Source: Rhizophagus irregularis
Lineage: Eukaryota > Glomeromycota > Glomeromycetes > Glomerales > Glomeraceae
Direction of reading: 5' to 3'
Length of the DNA: 64,000 nt
NCBI RefSeq assembly: GCF_026210795.1
Contig: NC_089445.1
Span: 3,658,001 to 3,722,000, forward strand
The notes beneath the pieces were generated by a model, which saw only the letters and a program-made list of their open reading frames with translations, was not told where the DNA came from and did no database searches. Numbering within the stretch: the first letter of the stretch is position 1; each line of letters opens with the position of its first letter. A program made the position numbers and the translations under genes. Of this stretch, positions 9,340 through 22,400 are shown piece by piece.

Positions 9340-11460
9340 ATGTCTTCACCTCCAGCTCCTTCTGTTATTAACCCGGATATTCCGCCGCCACCGCGTCCTA
9401 TTACTTCTACTCCCTCTGGAGACCAACCTTTGTCTCCCACGACTACCGTTGGCGCGCCTAATAAACGTTCACGTATTGTCACTGATGATGCTATGAATGT
9501 TGATATAACTTCGCCCTCTGCTCCTGCTCCCACCCTTACTTCTTCCGTTCCTTCTGGTCTTCCTGTCAACAAAGTCCAATTGATTACCTCTCCTCATACT
9601 ACTACTACTCCTGTTGAAACTGTTGACGCTTCTATCCATGCTCTCTCCAACACCAGTGGTAAAGGCAAAGCTGTCGTCTTTGATGTCCCAGAACGACGAC
9701 CATCTCCCGATGGTAATGCTGCTGCTATCAAATCTGCACCCTTTCATTATCATGCTGCGGCCTATCTACGCGACGCGCCTGACGCGTTCAAAGCTAAATT
9801 CACCACCAATCGCTCTATGTGTGACAAGGTGGATTGTTCACTCTCCCATTATTTCTCTTATGGTGCTCGCGCACGATGCGATGGATCAGGCGATAACAAG
9901 AAAATCCTTGTCTTCTTTAATAATCATGATGATTATACCGATTGTATCACCTCTCCACGTGCCGATCTTCTCGACTTGGCCTTCAGTCATTACTCCCCTG
10001 CAGACGCCAAGCTCAGTGACGAGATGAAGTCCTTATTCGTCACTGATATCCCACTTTTCCTCACTGAGACTCAAGTCCGTCAGGCATTTTCCCGATATGG
10101 TACTGTAATCAAGTGCAAACTTACTCCTAGGAAACATTACTATAATAGACATATCCAGTTTTCCTCCGCGGATGCAGTTACCCAATTTAATGATATTTGG
10201 GCGATCATTTGCCTTGGTAATTCTTTACGTGTCTGCCCGGCATCTTTCTCGAAAACCCAACGCGACAGCCGTAGAGAACATGTCGCCATCCTTGCTGGCA
10301 TCCCAAAGAATATTAAAGAAGCTGATCTGTTGGAAATTGCTACTCAAGTTAACGCTAAAGCCCTTAACGTTCCTCTATCTATCAGCTCCTACAAGCTTAA
10401 ACCCTATGTATATTTGAACTTCTCCTCGTTTGAATCTCTTGAAGCTGCCAAAGAAATGACCGTGGCTTTCTGCGGCAAAGGTTTAACTTGGCACCCTCCT
10501 AATGAAGCTCACACTTTATATCATGTCTGTGGACGTTCGGGTTGCTCTCCTTCTGTATGTAGCCCTCGCCCCACACGAAAAGTGGACGATCGCCTTAACA
10601 AACTTTACTCTCGCTTCAATGCTGGCCCTAGACGTGGCCGTCAGGATTCACGACAATCACGTGACAATTCTAATTCCCGTTCAAGATCACGTTCCAATTT
10701 TCGATCTTGCAATAATAATTCCTCTTCATCCCGCTCTAACAACAGCAATAATAAGTCTAACACTTTTCGTCCCAATACTCCTCGAAGTAGTAACCGGACT
10801 AACAATAATAATAATAATCCCAGGAACAATGGAAATTCTTCCGGACCTACTCAACTTCCGCACAGACCTCATCCTATTATTTCTACAACACCTACTTTTT
10901 CATCTGACAATCCTGCCCCTACGCTTTCTCAACATATTATTGATGAACTAAATGCACAGATTAAAGAGATCGCTAACACCCTCTATACTCTTGAGGAAAC
11001 TGTCTCTTGGATGAATGATACTATCACGGCTCATGAGTATAGGCTATCTGAGCTGGAATCAATGATGAATTATGATGCTCCTGACGACTCTCAATTGTAT
11101 TCGCCTCCAAATGATCATGACCAATATAATCATTCTTACAACAATGGATGGGATGATGCTCCAACCCATGACACGAATTCTGGTTTCAATCTTCCTCCCC
11201 ATACTTCCTCTTCTCTTATGGACGTTTCTCCTGATGCTTCCTTCTCAGCTTTGGATCCTAGCTCCATCCTATCAAAACGACATGTCCCCTTACCTGTTTC
11301 CCGACCTACTAATATCACCCCCGACGTTAACACTTTCCGTTTGCAATCAGAAATTTTTAATGTTACTACTACACAAAAGAATCTTTCTGCCCAACTTGGT
11401 TCGATTATGGAAAAATTGGACTCCTTCTCTCCTTCAAAACCCTCCCCTTCTAATGATTGA
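9340..11460 (+). CDS. LINE ORF1 protein, intact, two RRM-like domains (706 aa)
   Basis: It is an RNA-binding ORF1 protein, expected to coat LINE RNA. Residues 1-120 are Pro/Ser/Thr-rich and of low complexity. About 230-300 is RRM-like (SLFVTDIP as RNP2-like strand, then IQFSS as RNP1-like strand) and about 313-380 is a second RRM-like unit (VAILAGIP...YVYLNFSS). A Cys-rich motif (CGRSGCSPSVC) sits near 395. It is followed by an R/S-rich segment (about 440-475) and Asn-rich spacers. A heptad-like segment near 530-577 is a likely coiled coil. The ATG at 9340 is the first start after the conserved 5' UTR. The stop (TGA, 11458-11460) overlaps the ORF2 start. This is the only fully open ORF1 in the window. 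Confidence 0.88.
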   Translation: MSSPPAPSVINPDIPPPPRPITSTPSGDQPLSPTTTVGAPNKRSRIVTDDAMNVDITSPSAPAPTLTSSVPSGLPVNKVQLITSPHTTTTPVETVDASIHALSNTSGKGKAVVFDVPERRPSPDGNAAAIKSAPFHYHAAAYLRDAPDAFKAKFTTNRSMCDKVDCSLSHYFSYGARARCDGSGDNKKILVFFNNHDDYTDCITSPRADLLDLAFSHYSPADAKLSDEMKSLFVTDIPLFLTETQVRQAFSRYGTVIKCKLTPRKHYYNRHIQFSSADAVTQFNDIWAIICLGNSLRVCPASFSKTQRDSRREHVAILAGIPKNIKEADLLEIATQVNAKALNVPLSISSYKLKPYVYLNFSSFESLEAAKEMTVAFCGKGLTWHPPNEAHTLYHVCGRSGCSPSVCSPRPTRKVDDRLNKLYSRFNAGPRRGRQDSRQSRDNSNSRSRSRSNFRSCNNNSSSSRSNNSNNKSNTFRPNTPRSSNRTNNNNNNPRNNGNSSGPTQLPHRPHPIISTTPTFSSDNPAPTLSQHIIDELNAQIKEIANTLYTLEETVSWMNDTITAHEYRLSELESMMNYDAPDDSQLYSPPNDHDQYNHSYNNGWDDAPTHDTNSGFNLPPHTSSSLMDVSPDASFSALDPSSILSKRHVPLPVSRPTNITPDVNTFRLQSEIFNVTTTQKNLSAQLGSIMEKLDSFSPSKPSPSND

Positions 11461-14400
11461 ACACCAATTTGTATCGGGTGTCTCACAGGGATTTCACCCC
11501 CCTGATAGTGCGATACCTAACTTTAATAGTCCTAATAATCCCCCTTCTCCTCCTTTTTCTTCTTTTCTTATTAACTTTGGACAAATTAATGTTAATGGAT
11601 TATGTTCCCCTGTACGACAATTGCATTTGTTAAATTATTTCCTTCATTCTTCTTTTGGCGTTTTATCTTTAAATGATACTCGTCTTACTTCTTCTAGTGC
11701 TAAATTTATTTATCAAAATGAACATTCCCAACATAATTTTAAGTCCTATTGGGCTCCTTCCCTCTCTAATTCACGACCACATGATGGTGTTGGTCTTTTA
11801 CTTCGCCATCCTTTACACAAACATGTTCAGAAGATTGATCCCTGGAAAGGTCGTCTTTTAAAATTAGATCTTTTTTTTCATCAGACAAAAATTTCTATTA
11901 TCTCTGTTTATATTCCTCCTTACCACTCTATTCATTATAAAGAACGTGATGCTATTCTTGTTCAACTTAATTTATGGCTTGATAAAGCCCGTTCCAATAA
12001 TTATCACGTAGTTATCCTTGGTGATTTTAATGCAGATGAAATTTCACATTCACATCTTCCTCAACATCATTTAAAAATTTTACGATCACTCTCTTCTCGA
12101 TATTTTACGGATCACCAATCCCTTCTTTCCTCAATTTCAGGTCCTAGTCCTACCTTTTATCATCAAAATGGTTCTTCAAGACTTGATTATATCTGGTCAT
12201 CCCCTGGATTTCCTGCTCCCGGTCTTTTCTCTCAAGTTGCAACTTGTCCTAAGCTGAATGATAATCAATTTACTGATCATTGTGTACTTATAACGGCCTT
12301 TGATTTTAGCTCATGTTTCGCTATTTTATCCAAAGCTCGATTAAAGCAGAAAAGCGAACAACGCACCATCTTTCTTTACAAAAATTTGAAAGATGACACT
12401 TGGGACAAATTTTCCAATGAAGTAAACTCACGTCTTGAGTTATACTTGACCACACACCACCCTTCAGTATCTTCACTTTCAGCTCTTTCATTGGACAAAC
12501 TTTGGCACGCTCTTAAACGTTCTATTCTTGGTGGTGCCATTGATTCTCTACCATTCCAACATGTATCCAATACTCATCACCATAAATATCCTCCTGAACT
12601 TACCATGCTTATTGCTGTCAACAAATTCTTGGATAGATTATTGTTTAAATTGACCACATCTAGGCCTGGTCGTCCTGCTCAAATTTTACAAATGATTAAT
12701 TCTTTACCAACCCAATTAATCCTCCTTAAGTCTCTTTTAACAGATTATACTATACCTTCTTATAGTACAACACCGCTTCCTACTTTTGTCAAATTTTTAC
12801 GTTCACAAAAAGCTTTGGTCTCAGCTTATCTTTCCACACAATTTCATCAGCATCGTGTAGATTCCATTGAATATTATACTGCTCTTAGAGATGAACATTT
12901 CTCTACATCCCCGGGCTCTTTTATTTCTTCAGCCCTATCAGTGGAACATCGTTCTATCGTCCTTGATAGAGTTTTGGTTGTTATTGACTCCAAACCCACA
13001 TTACTTACTGATCCTTCAGATATCAAACAAGCTGCTATTAAACACTTCCAATCGGTTGTCACTCCTCCTTTGGTCCAGTATTCTTCTACAGATTCATTTC
13101 TTCCACGATGGCAACGAGCTTATACTCCTCTTCCAGATATTGATTCGTCCGTATATAACTCAGTTATGTCTCCTATTTTGGCCGATGAATGGAAAAACAT
13201 TCTCAATTCTATGCCTAATAATAAAGCCTCTGGTCCTTCCAAGATCTCTTATGAGATGCTCAAATATTTAACTGGAAAAACTTTCAATTTGTCCCTTGTA
13301 TTAGCCAATGCTTGTCTCATTCATGAAGATATTCCTGCCGATTGGCGTGAAGCGCTTGTTTATCCCATTCCAAAGCCTCATGAATTTGACGCCCAATTGA
13401 AGAATACGCGACCTATCACTCTATTGGAAACAGTACGAAAATGTGTGGTTAAGGTCGTTACAACTCGACTATCAAAAATCCTAGCCGACAATCAAGTGCT
13501 TCAAGGTGGTAATTTTGCCGGATTACCAGGCGGCTCCACCGACATTCCTATTAAGATGCTTGATGCTATTATTCATCAATGACGCTTTGATAAAAGCGAT
13601 GACCAAGAACTATGGGTTGTTTCTCAGGACATTTCTAAGGCCTTTGACTCAATTGATTTGAACATGCTTAGACTGGCTTTAATCCGGCTGCATATTCCGT
13701 CTTTATTGATCAAATTTATCATTAACCTTTTTTACAAGGCGTAATAATAAAATTATTACACATCATGGTGATACTTCTGGATATAGAGTTAGAATTGGTA
13801 TTGACCAAGGTGAAATCATCTCTTCACTATTATGGGTTATATACTTGGATCCATTACTTACCACACTTAATCGAGAAGCTTGTGATCCCTTTATTTTGAA
13901 ATCTTCTGCATTATTGGATTATTCTCCAATTGAATATGAACAACATAATCTTCCTGTTTCACATATTACATTTATGGATGACTCTACTTTGATTGCTTCA
14001 TCTAAACAAGGAATTGAAGATCGCCTCTCCATCACTGCTGAATTTTATACTTTAAATAATACTCAAGCAAATTTAGCAAAATATATCCTTCTTTCTTCTG
14101 AACTATTTTCTCAAACTATTGTATTTGATCTATTCCCATCTTCTTTAAATACGATTCATACCCTTATTTTAAAGGTGTTAGCCTTATCTACATCTTTTCG
14201 GTTTTTAGGTGTTTAGTTTAACCTTTCGGCTTCTTCTCATTTCGTTCATAACCAAACTGTTTCCATGGTCAAAGACATGGCCGCTCTACTCAGTCCTAAA
14301 AAACTTTTAGCACAACATATAGCTTATCTTTATAACGTTGTCCTACTTCCAAGGCTAGAATTTCGCCTACAAACCACATTATTTGCAGAATCCACCATTA

Positions 14401-16949
14401 ATCGCATGGTTTCTCCAATGCTTTCTCTTATTCGTCAGAAGGCTGGTTTGGCCTCAGTCACTCCTCTTTCCACACTCTTCACACTGTTGCCTTTCTCTAT
14501 TCAACAAGCGTTTGGTCGATTTCTATCATCTCATGTGGCTTCATGGCAGAAAATTTTCTCTCACCCTTCATATAAGCTCTTTGCTAATTATATGATTACT
14601 TATCTCCAAGGTTTTTTGGACTGTGATGTCTGCCCTTCTACTATTGACCTGGAACCATGGTCCCACACCCTTTCTTTGCGAACACATTCTTTATTTAATT
14701 CTTTATTGTTCTCTTCTCGTTTAAATATCACGTGGTCTTTACTGTTCCGACCTCCGAGGAAAGATTTACGTCCGGCGATTCCACTCCGGTCTATTTTACC
14801 AAAAGATTTATTTACTTCCATGAAAAATGTTTGGAAAAATTTTTGTACTCATTTTCTTGCTCAATTGATTACACCGTGTGGCTCTCGACTTCTCTCATGG
14901 AAAGATTTACGTTTTCTTAAACGAGTATCGAACAAAGGATCTATGCCTGCTTGGTTTAATTATTTGTTCAATCTTATTGTTATTCCTAATTCACCTTCTT
15001 TTTTTATTTTACAACAATTTAGAATTCCTAGTTCTCATACCGTAGCTTCTATTTCTTTTATAGATATTAGTCGAAATTATTGGTTTAACCCTCAATGGGC
15101 TATTTCTTTTAATTGCAATACTAACTCTTTCCTCGTTGGCCGTGTGATTACTACCTATCCTGCTCCACGTAATGAAGCTCTTATTTCACATTGGATTGCG
15201 TCATCGGTTGATGATTTACTTTCTGAATATACTGCATGCCAAGGTTGTGCCTCTGCTATTCCGCGATCCTCTACCTCTAAGACTTTGCTTAAACGATGTC
15301 CCTCTGAAGGATGTTTCTCTTATGTTCCGTTATCAAGTTTGATCCGTTATCCTACGAAACCTCGTACTTATATACATGCGGATACTCGTTCGGTTTCACT
15401 TTCTGCCTCGTTAGGCTATGCCAAATCTCTTTTACTATTTCATCTTTTTGCTCCGGTTCGCTTACCTCTTACGAATGAACTAGTGCTTAGGATTTCTGAT
15501 ATCCAACTTCCTTCTTCGGTGTTTACCCTTTATATTGATAGTTCCTTCCTTTCTCCTCCTAGTCATCCGGCATCCTCGATGGCTTATGCATGGACTGCTA
15601 TAGATCCTGATGGATTTATTTTGGAATCCCATTATAATATTATTTCTTCCATTTTTCCTTCTGCTTTACGTTCAGAAGTTTTTGCTTTATTGCACGGATT
15701 GGACTCCCTTCTTCGGAATTCAAAGATTACTGTCACCACTGATTGTGCTCAATTACTTTCTTTATGGTCTTTATATGTGGATGCTTCTTTTATTCCCAGA
15801 ATGCTTAAAGAATCCAACCACCTTTTGTGGTCCTCCATACGCACTATTATGTTGCAAAAGAATCTGGATGTTACCTTGATCAAGGTTCCTGCTCATGCTG
15901 ACGACCCTTTGAATAATCATGTAGATGCATTAGCCAAAGTCGCTCATACTGACTCACATCTTTCTTCTTGTCCACCATCGGAATTGATGGCTCCTTGCAT
16001 TTTACAATTTAATTCCTTACCTGTGGATATGAATATCTGGAAATTTATTAGAGATATTTTTGACGCCAAAAGTCTTTTAACTCTCGCTGTATTACCAAGT
16101 TTTAATTCCTATTCTTCAACTTCTGATATTGATTGGGCTTGCACCAAATTTTGTTTCAATAACAATAAGCATTTTGTCTCTCATCGGAATGGCCGTTCCG
16201 AGTTTTGTGGTTTCCGTATCAAGCTACTTTTAGATATGCTTCCAACGCTTACAACTCTTCAGAGACGAAAGCCTCATCTTTATAATCCAAGTTGGCTTTG
16301 TCCTCAATGTAATTTCTTTCCTGAGACTTTAGACCACTTGTAGACTTGTCCTTATATTTTACCGGAATTTAGCCCTTTACAAACTTTTAAAACATTACTA
16401 TTGGCTCTTCGGACTACTTATCTTGATAATTTCCTTTCAGCGTCATCTTTAATATCTTTACCGGACTCTTTTGCTGCTGAATTTATGGCTCTTAATTGTT
16501 GGGATTGTGACCCTCCTTCAATTTCCTGCCTGCGACTCACAAGAGGACTTATACCGATATCTTTGACAGAATTTCTTGGAATTTATTTTTCTTCACTTAC
16601 CATATGGTCTATCTTAGATACACCTTTGCACGACTTTCATTTTGACCTTTATGTTCAAATCTGGTTGTGCCGATCCATTTTCTTTCATTATTGGGAATTA
16701 GCTCAAGGCATTACAAAAAAAATGAAATCGTCAGCTCTTGGGCCTTCTTCTATTCTTCGACCTTCCTCTAACATTCCTCTTGACTCTTCAACACCTTCCT
16801 TGGCGACAGCTTCCTTGGATTCCTGGGTTTCTTGGGTTTCCTCTTCTATAATCCGTGGGGGATCTTGGATTTCGCATTTGGATTTTTGGCGCCGCTTAAC
16901 AGTTCAGCCTCTACTTAGGACTTCTTTTTGGCAACGGATTGGATCTTAG
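11453..16949 (+). pseudogene. LINE ORF2 (endonuclease-RT-RNase H), broken, copy 2
   Basis: It starts at ATG 11453, overlapping the ORF1 stop by 8 nt (ATGATTGA). The endonuclease reads GQINVNGL, NDTRL, SVYIPP, LGDFN, RLDYIW and TDH in order (11570-12300), as in APE-type LINE endonucleases. Breaks: CGA/CGC to TGA at 13580-13582, the same T-insertion frameshift as copy 1 near 13732, TGG to TAG at 14214-14216 and TGG to TAG at 16341-16343. The FMDD box lies near 13975, and RNase H at about 15520-15950. RNase H begins YIDSS rather than YIDGS. The usual final TAA is CAA here, so the protein would run 4 codons further to 16949. Confidence 0.9.
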
Positions 16950-17214
16950 GACATGCTGGATAGTTGACTCACACTGGCCTTCGGGTAAAGATGGGGTATG
17001 CGTTTCTGTAATAGTTTAGTTTTTCTTTACTTAATTTTATTTTGTTTAGATTTCTTTACTTGTATGAATCGTGAAGCCAGTTCTTTTTATTTTTTATGTC
17101 TATTTTCTATATTTGATATTTGTAATATTGTTCGATCTGTTTATTGTACTTTTCGATTAAATTTAATAATAAAAGATAAAGTCATAAGACTGTTTGCTCA
17201 TAATCACCAAATAT
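16950..17214 (+). other. LINE 3' untranslated region and tail, copy 2
   Basis: It has the same layout as copy 1, with a CC-TTCG-GG hairpin at about 16976-16985, TGGGGTATGC, a T-rich stretch and the tail ATAATCACCAAATAT ending at 17214. Copy 3 starts a few bases later (ATAGAGGATC). No gene is seen between 16950 and the ORF1 start at 17360. Confidence 0.7.
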
Positions 17215-17273
17215 ATAGAGGATCATCGCAACTCTTTCCTGAAATTTTGAAAATACTAATAAAATTTATTTTT

Positions 17274-17295
17274 GAAATTTTCGTTCGAAAATTTC
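17274..17295. promoter_or_regulatory. Palindrome in LINE 5' UTR, copy 3
   Basis: GAAATTTTCG-TT-CGAAAATTTC, identical to copy 2 and in the same position relative to the ORF1 start at 17360. Confidence 0.5.
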
Positions 17296-17359
17296 TAAGT
17301 GCTCGTTTAAAAATATTAATATTTCCACAGTTGCTTTCCTCTTTACTGAGCTCTAAACT

Positions 17360-19464
17360 ATGACTACATTTTCAGCTCCTTCTGTTATTAACCCAGATAT
17401 TCCACCGCCACTGCGTCCTGTTGTTTCTACTCCCTCTGGAGACTGACCTTTATCTCCCACTAGTACCGCTGGCACGCCTAACAAACGTTCACGCGTTGTC
17501 TCTGATGACGCTATGAATGTTGATATAACTTCACCTTCTGCTTCAGCTCCCAACCTTATTTCTACCGCTCCTTCAGGACTTCCTGTCAACAAAGTCTAAG
17601 TGATTACTTCTTCTCGTAATATTACTACTCCTGTTGAAACTGTTGACTCCTCTATCCATGCTTCCTCTAACACCGATGGTAAAGGCAAAGCTGTTGCCTT
17701 CGATATCCCAGAGCGCCGACCTTCTTCCGATGGTAATGCGGCTGCTATCAAATCCGCACCTTCTCGCTACCATGCTGCGGTCTATCTACGCGACGCACCT
17801 GACGCGTTCAAAGCTAAATTTACCACCAATCGCTCCATGTGTGACGAAGTGGATTGTTCACTCTCCCGATATCCTTCTTATGGTGCCCGCGCACGTTGCG
17901 ATGGATCAGGCGATAACAAAAAGATCCTTGTCTTCTTCAATGATTAGCATGATTTTACCGATTGTGTCAGCTCCCCACGTGCAGATCTTCTCAATTTAGC
18001 CTTTGTTCATTATTCCCCTGCAGATGCCAAACTCAATGATGAAGCAAAGTCTTTATTTGTTACTGACATCCCACTTTTCCTAAATGAGACGCAAGTCCGC
18101 CAGGCATTTTCCCGATATGGAACTGTGATTAAATGCAAACTCACCCCTAAGAAACATTACTACAATGGTCATATCCAGTTTTCCTCCGCAGATGCAATTA
18201 CCCAATTTAATGATATTTGGGCGATCATTTGCCTTGGTAATTCTTTACGTGTCTGCCCGGCATCTTTCTCGAAATCCCAACGTGACAGCCGTAGAGAACA
18301 TGTCGCTATCCTTGCCGGCATTCCTAAAAATATTAAAGAGGCTGACCTTCTTGAAATTGCTAACCAAGTTAATGCTAAAGCCCTTAACGTCCCTTTATCT
18401 ATTAACTCTTACAAGCCTAAACCCTACGCATACTTGAATTTTTCTTCATTTGACACTCTAGAGGCTGCAAAAGAAATGACCGTAGCTTTTCGTGGCAAAG
18501 GGTTGACGTGGCACCCTCCCAATGAAGCACATACTTTATGCCATGTTTGTGGGCGTTCTGGTTTCCTCGTCCTACACGAAAAGTGGATGATCGCCTTAAC
18601 AAATTATATTCACGCTTCAATGCTGGTTCTCGACGTGGTCGTCAGGATTCACGCCAACTGCGTAATAAATCAAATTCCCGTTCACGATCACGATCTAATT
18701 CCAGATCTCGCAATCCATCTTCTTCATCCCGATCTAATAACAGTAATAACCGTACTAATAATACTGGTCCTGATACTTCTCGTAGTAACAACCAAACCAA
18801 CGGCAATAATAATAATAACATTCCCAATAACAATGGTTATTCATCCGGTTCTATTCAACCTCCACCTAAGCCTCGTCCTAACAATTCTACTACACATACC
18901 TCTTCTTCTGACAATTCTGCTCATACTCTTCCTCAACATATCATTGATGAGTTAAAGGCGCAGATTAAAGAGATTGCTACTACCCTCAAGTCTCTTGATG
19001 AAACTGTTTCCTGGATGCAAGATACTATCACGAATCATGATTATAGAATTTCTGAGCTCGAATCAATGATGAATTATGATAGCGGTAATCCTGATAACTC
19101 AGATTTGTACCCACCTCGTGATGATCAAGAAACTCATTTCTATAATAATGGATGGGATGATGCTCCAACCCAGAACACGAATTCAGGGTTCAATCTTCCT
19201 CCTCATACTTCACATTCTCTTATGAATACTTCTCCTGATGCTTCTTTTTCAGCTTTGGATCCTAACTCCGTCTTATCAAGAAGACATGTCCCCTTACCTA
19301 ATTCTCGATTTCCTATTATTGCCCCTGATGCCAATGCTTCCCGTCTGCAAATGGAAATTTCTAATGTTACTAATACACATAGAAATCTTTCTGCCCAACT
19401 TGGTTCGATTATGGATAAATTGGACTCCTTCTCCCCTTCAAAACCTTCCCCTTCTAATGATTGA
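17360..19464 (+). pseudogene. LINE ORF1, broken, copy 3
   Basis: It has the same domain order as the intact ORF1 of copy 2. Stops in frame: TGA at about 17446 (CGA/CAA codon in other copies), TAA at about 17597 and TAG at about 17945. Near 18563, about 23 bases covering the Cys-rich motif are missing, which changes frame; the R/S-rich, Asn-rich and coiled-coil parts continue open to the TGA at 19462-19464. The stop overlaps the ORF2 ATG at 19457 in the same way as in copy 2. Confidence 0.88.
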
Positions 19465-22400
19465 ACATCAACTTAATTTGGGTGATTTACAGGGACCTCA
19501 CCCCCCTGACAATGTGTTACCTGATAATTTTAATAATAATTTTCATTCTTTTTCTCCTTCCCCTCTTATTAAATTTGGACAAATCAATGTTAATGGTTTG
19601 TGTTCTTCTGTTCGACAATTACATTTGTTAAATCATTTTCTACATTCTTCTTTTGGCGTTTTATCTTTAAATGATACTCGTCTTACTTCTTCTAGTGCCA
19701 AATTTATTTATCAAAATGAACATTCCCTTTATAATTTTAAGTCCTATTGGGCTCCTTCCCTTCTAATTCACGACCTCATGATGGTGTTGGTCTTTTACTT
19801 CGCCATCCTTTACATAAACATGTTCAGAAGATCAATCCTTGGAAAGGTCGTCTTTTAAAATTGGATCTTTTTTTTCATCAAACAAAAATTTCTATTATTT
19901 CAGTTTATATTCCTCCTTATCATTCTATTCATTACGAAGAACGTGATGCTATTTTTGCCCAACTTAATTTATGGCTTGATAAAGCCCGCTCTAATAACTA
20001 TCACGTAGTCATCCTTGGTGATTTTAATGCAGATGAACTTTCACATTCACATCTTCCTCAACATCATTTAAAAATTTTACGATCACTTTCTTCTCGATAT
20101 TTTACGGACCATCAATCCCATATTTCCTCAACTTCAGGTCCTAGTCCTACCTTTTATCATCAGAATGGTTCTTCAAGACTTGATTATATTTGGTCATCCC
20201 CTGGATTTCCTGCTCATGGTCTTTTCTCTCAAGTTGAAACTTGTCCTAAGCTGAACGATAATCAATTTACTGATCACTGTGTACTTATAACGGCCTTTGA
20301 TTTTAGTTCTTGTTTCGCTACTTTAGCTAAAGCTAGATTAAAGCAGAAAAGCGAACAACGCACCATTTTTCTCTACAAGAATTTAAAAGATGATATTTGG
20401 GAGACATTTTCCAATGAAGTAAATTCACGTCTTAAGTTGTATTTGACTACATACCATCCCTTTATATCTTCACTTTCAGCTCTTCCTTTGGACAAACTTT
20501 GGCACGCTCTTAAACGTTCTATTCTTGGTGGTGCTATTGACTCTTTACCATTTCAACATGTATCCAATACTCACCATCATAAATATTCTCCTGAGCTTAC
20601 TAAGCTTATTGCTATCAACAAATTTTTGGATAGATTATTGTTTAAATTGACCACATCTAGGCCTAGTCGTCCTGCTCAAATTTCACAATTGATTAATTCC
20701 CTACCTACCCAATTAATCCTTCTTAAATCTCTTTTAACAGGTTATACTATACCTTCTTATAGTACAACACCACTTCCTAATTTTGTCAAATTCTTGCGTT
20801 CACAAAAAGCTTTGGTCTCAGCTTATCTTTCCACACAATTTCATCAACATTGTGTAGATTCCATTGAATATTATACTGCTCTTAGAGATGAACATTTCTC
20901 TACATCTCCGGGCTCCTTCATTTCTTCAGCCCTATCAGTGGAACATCGTTCTATCGTTCTTGATAGAGTCTTGGTTGTTATTGACTCTAAACCCACTTTA
21001 CTTACTGATCCTTCAGATATCAAACAAGCTGCTATTAAACACTTCCAATAGGTTGTTACTCCTCCTTTGGTCCAGCATTCTTCTATAGATTCATTTCCTC
21101 CACGATGGCAAAGAGCATATACCCCTCTTTCCGATATTGATTCGTCGTTATATAACTCGGTCATGTCTCCTATTCTGGAAGATGAATGGAAGAACATTCT
21201 TAATTCTATGCCTAATAACAAAGCCTCTGGTCCTTCCAAAATTTCTTATGAGATACTCAAACATTTAACTGGCGAAGCTTTCAATTTATCCCTTATTTTA
21301 GCTAATGCCTGCCTCATTCATGGTGATATTCCTGCTGATTGGCGTGAAGCGCTTGTTTATTCCATTCCAAAGCCTCATGAATTTGACGCACAATTAAAGA
21401 ATACGCGACCCATCACTTTGTTGGAAACTGTACGAAAATGTGTGGTTAAGGTCGTTACAACTCGTCTTTCAAAAATCCTAGCTGACAACCAAGTGCTCCA
21501 AGGTGGTAATTTTGCTGGATTGCCAGGCGGTTCCACTGATATTCCTATTAAGATGCTTGATGCTATTATTCATCAACGCCGCTTTGACAAAACTGATGAC
21601 CAAGATTTATGGATTGTTTCTCAGGACATTTCTAAGGCCTTTGACTCAATTGATTTAAACATGCTTAGACTGGCTTTAATTCGTCTGCATATCCCGTCTT
21701 TATTGATTAAATTCATCATCAACCTTTTTACACGACGTAATAATAAAATTATTACCCATTATGGTGATACTCCTGGATATAGAGTTAGAATTGGTATTGA
21801 CCAGGGTGAAATCATTTCTCCATTATTATGGGTTATTTACTTGGATCCTTTGCTTACCACACTTAATCGAGAAGCCTGTGATCCCTTTATTTTGAAATCT
21901 TCTGCATTATTGGATTATTCTCCAATTGAATATGAACAACACAATCTTCCTGTTTCGCATATTACATTTATGGATGATTCTACTTTAATTGCCTCATCTA
22001 AACAAGGAATTGAAGATCGCCTTTCCATTACTGCTGAATTTTATACTTTAAATAATACTCAAGCTAATTCAGCAAAATATATCCTTCTTTCTTCTGAACA
22101 ATTTTCTCAAACTATTGTGTTTGATATTTCTCCATCCCCTCTAACTACATCTCATACCCTTACTTTAAAGGCATTAGCCTTATCTACATCTTTTCGATTT
22201 TTAGGTGTTTGGTTTAATCTTTCGGCTTCTTCTCGTTTTGTTCACAATCAAACTGTTTCCATGGTCAAAGATATGGCTGCTTTACTTAGTCCTAAAAAAC
22301 TTTTGGCACAACACGTGGCCTATCTTTATAATATTGTTTTACTTCCGAGACTAGAATTTCGCCTACAATCCACATTATTTGCTGAATCCACCATTAATCG

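Larger units (their letters stand above)
9200..17214 (+). mobile_element. LINE copy 2, full length (about 8.0 kb)
   Basis: It is the most complete copy: a 140 bp 5' UTR, an open ORF1, an ORF2 with several breaks and a 3' UTR ending in ATAATCACCAAATAT. The 5' end, starting AGGATCATCGCAAC, directly abuts the tail of copy 1, and the 3' tail directly abuts the 5' end of copy 3. The two-ORF plan, APE-type endonuclease and RNase H place it near the I/Tad groups of LINEs; the clade assignment is by domain order only. I see no target-site duplication of ordinary length, because both neighbours are elements of the same family. Confidence 0.93.

Noticed and set aside
10502-10951. Leucine- and isoleucine-rich open frame in the +1 frame of ORF1 and similar ones in other copies
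   Set aside because: It is the shifted reading of Asn/Ser/Pro-rich ORF1 codons; hydrophobic runs are a by-product of AT-rich third positions.
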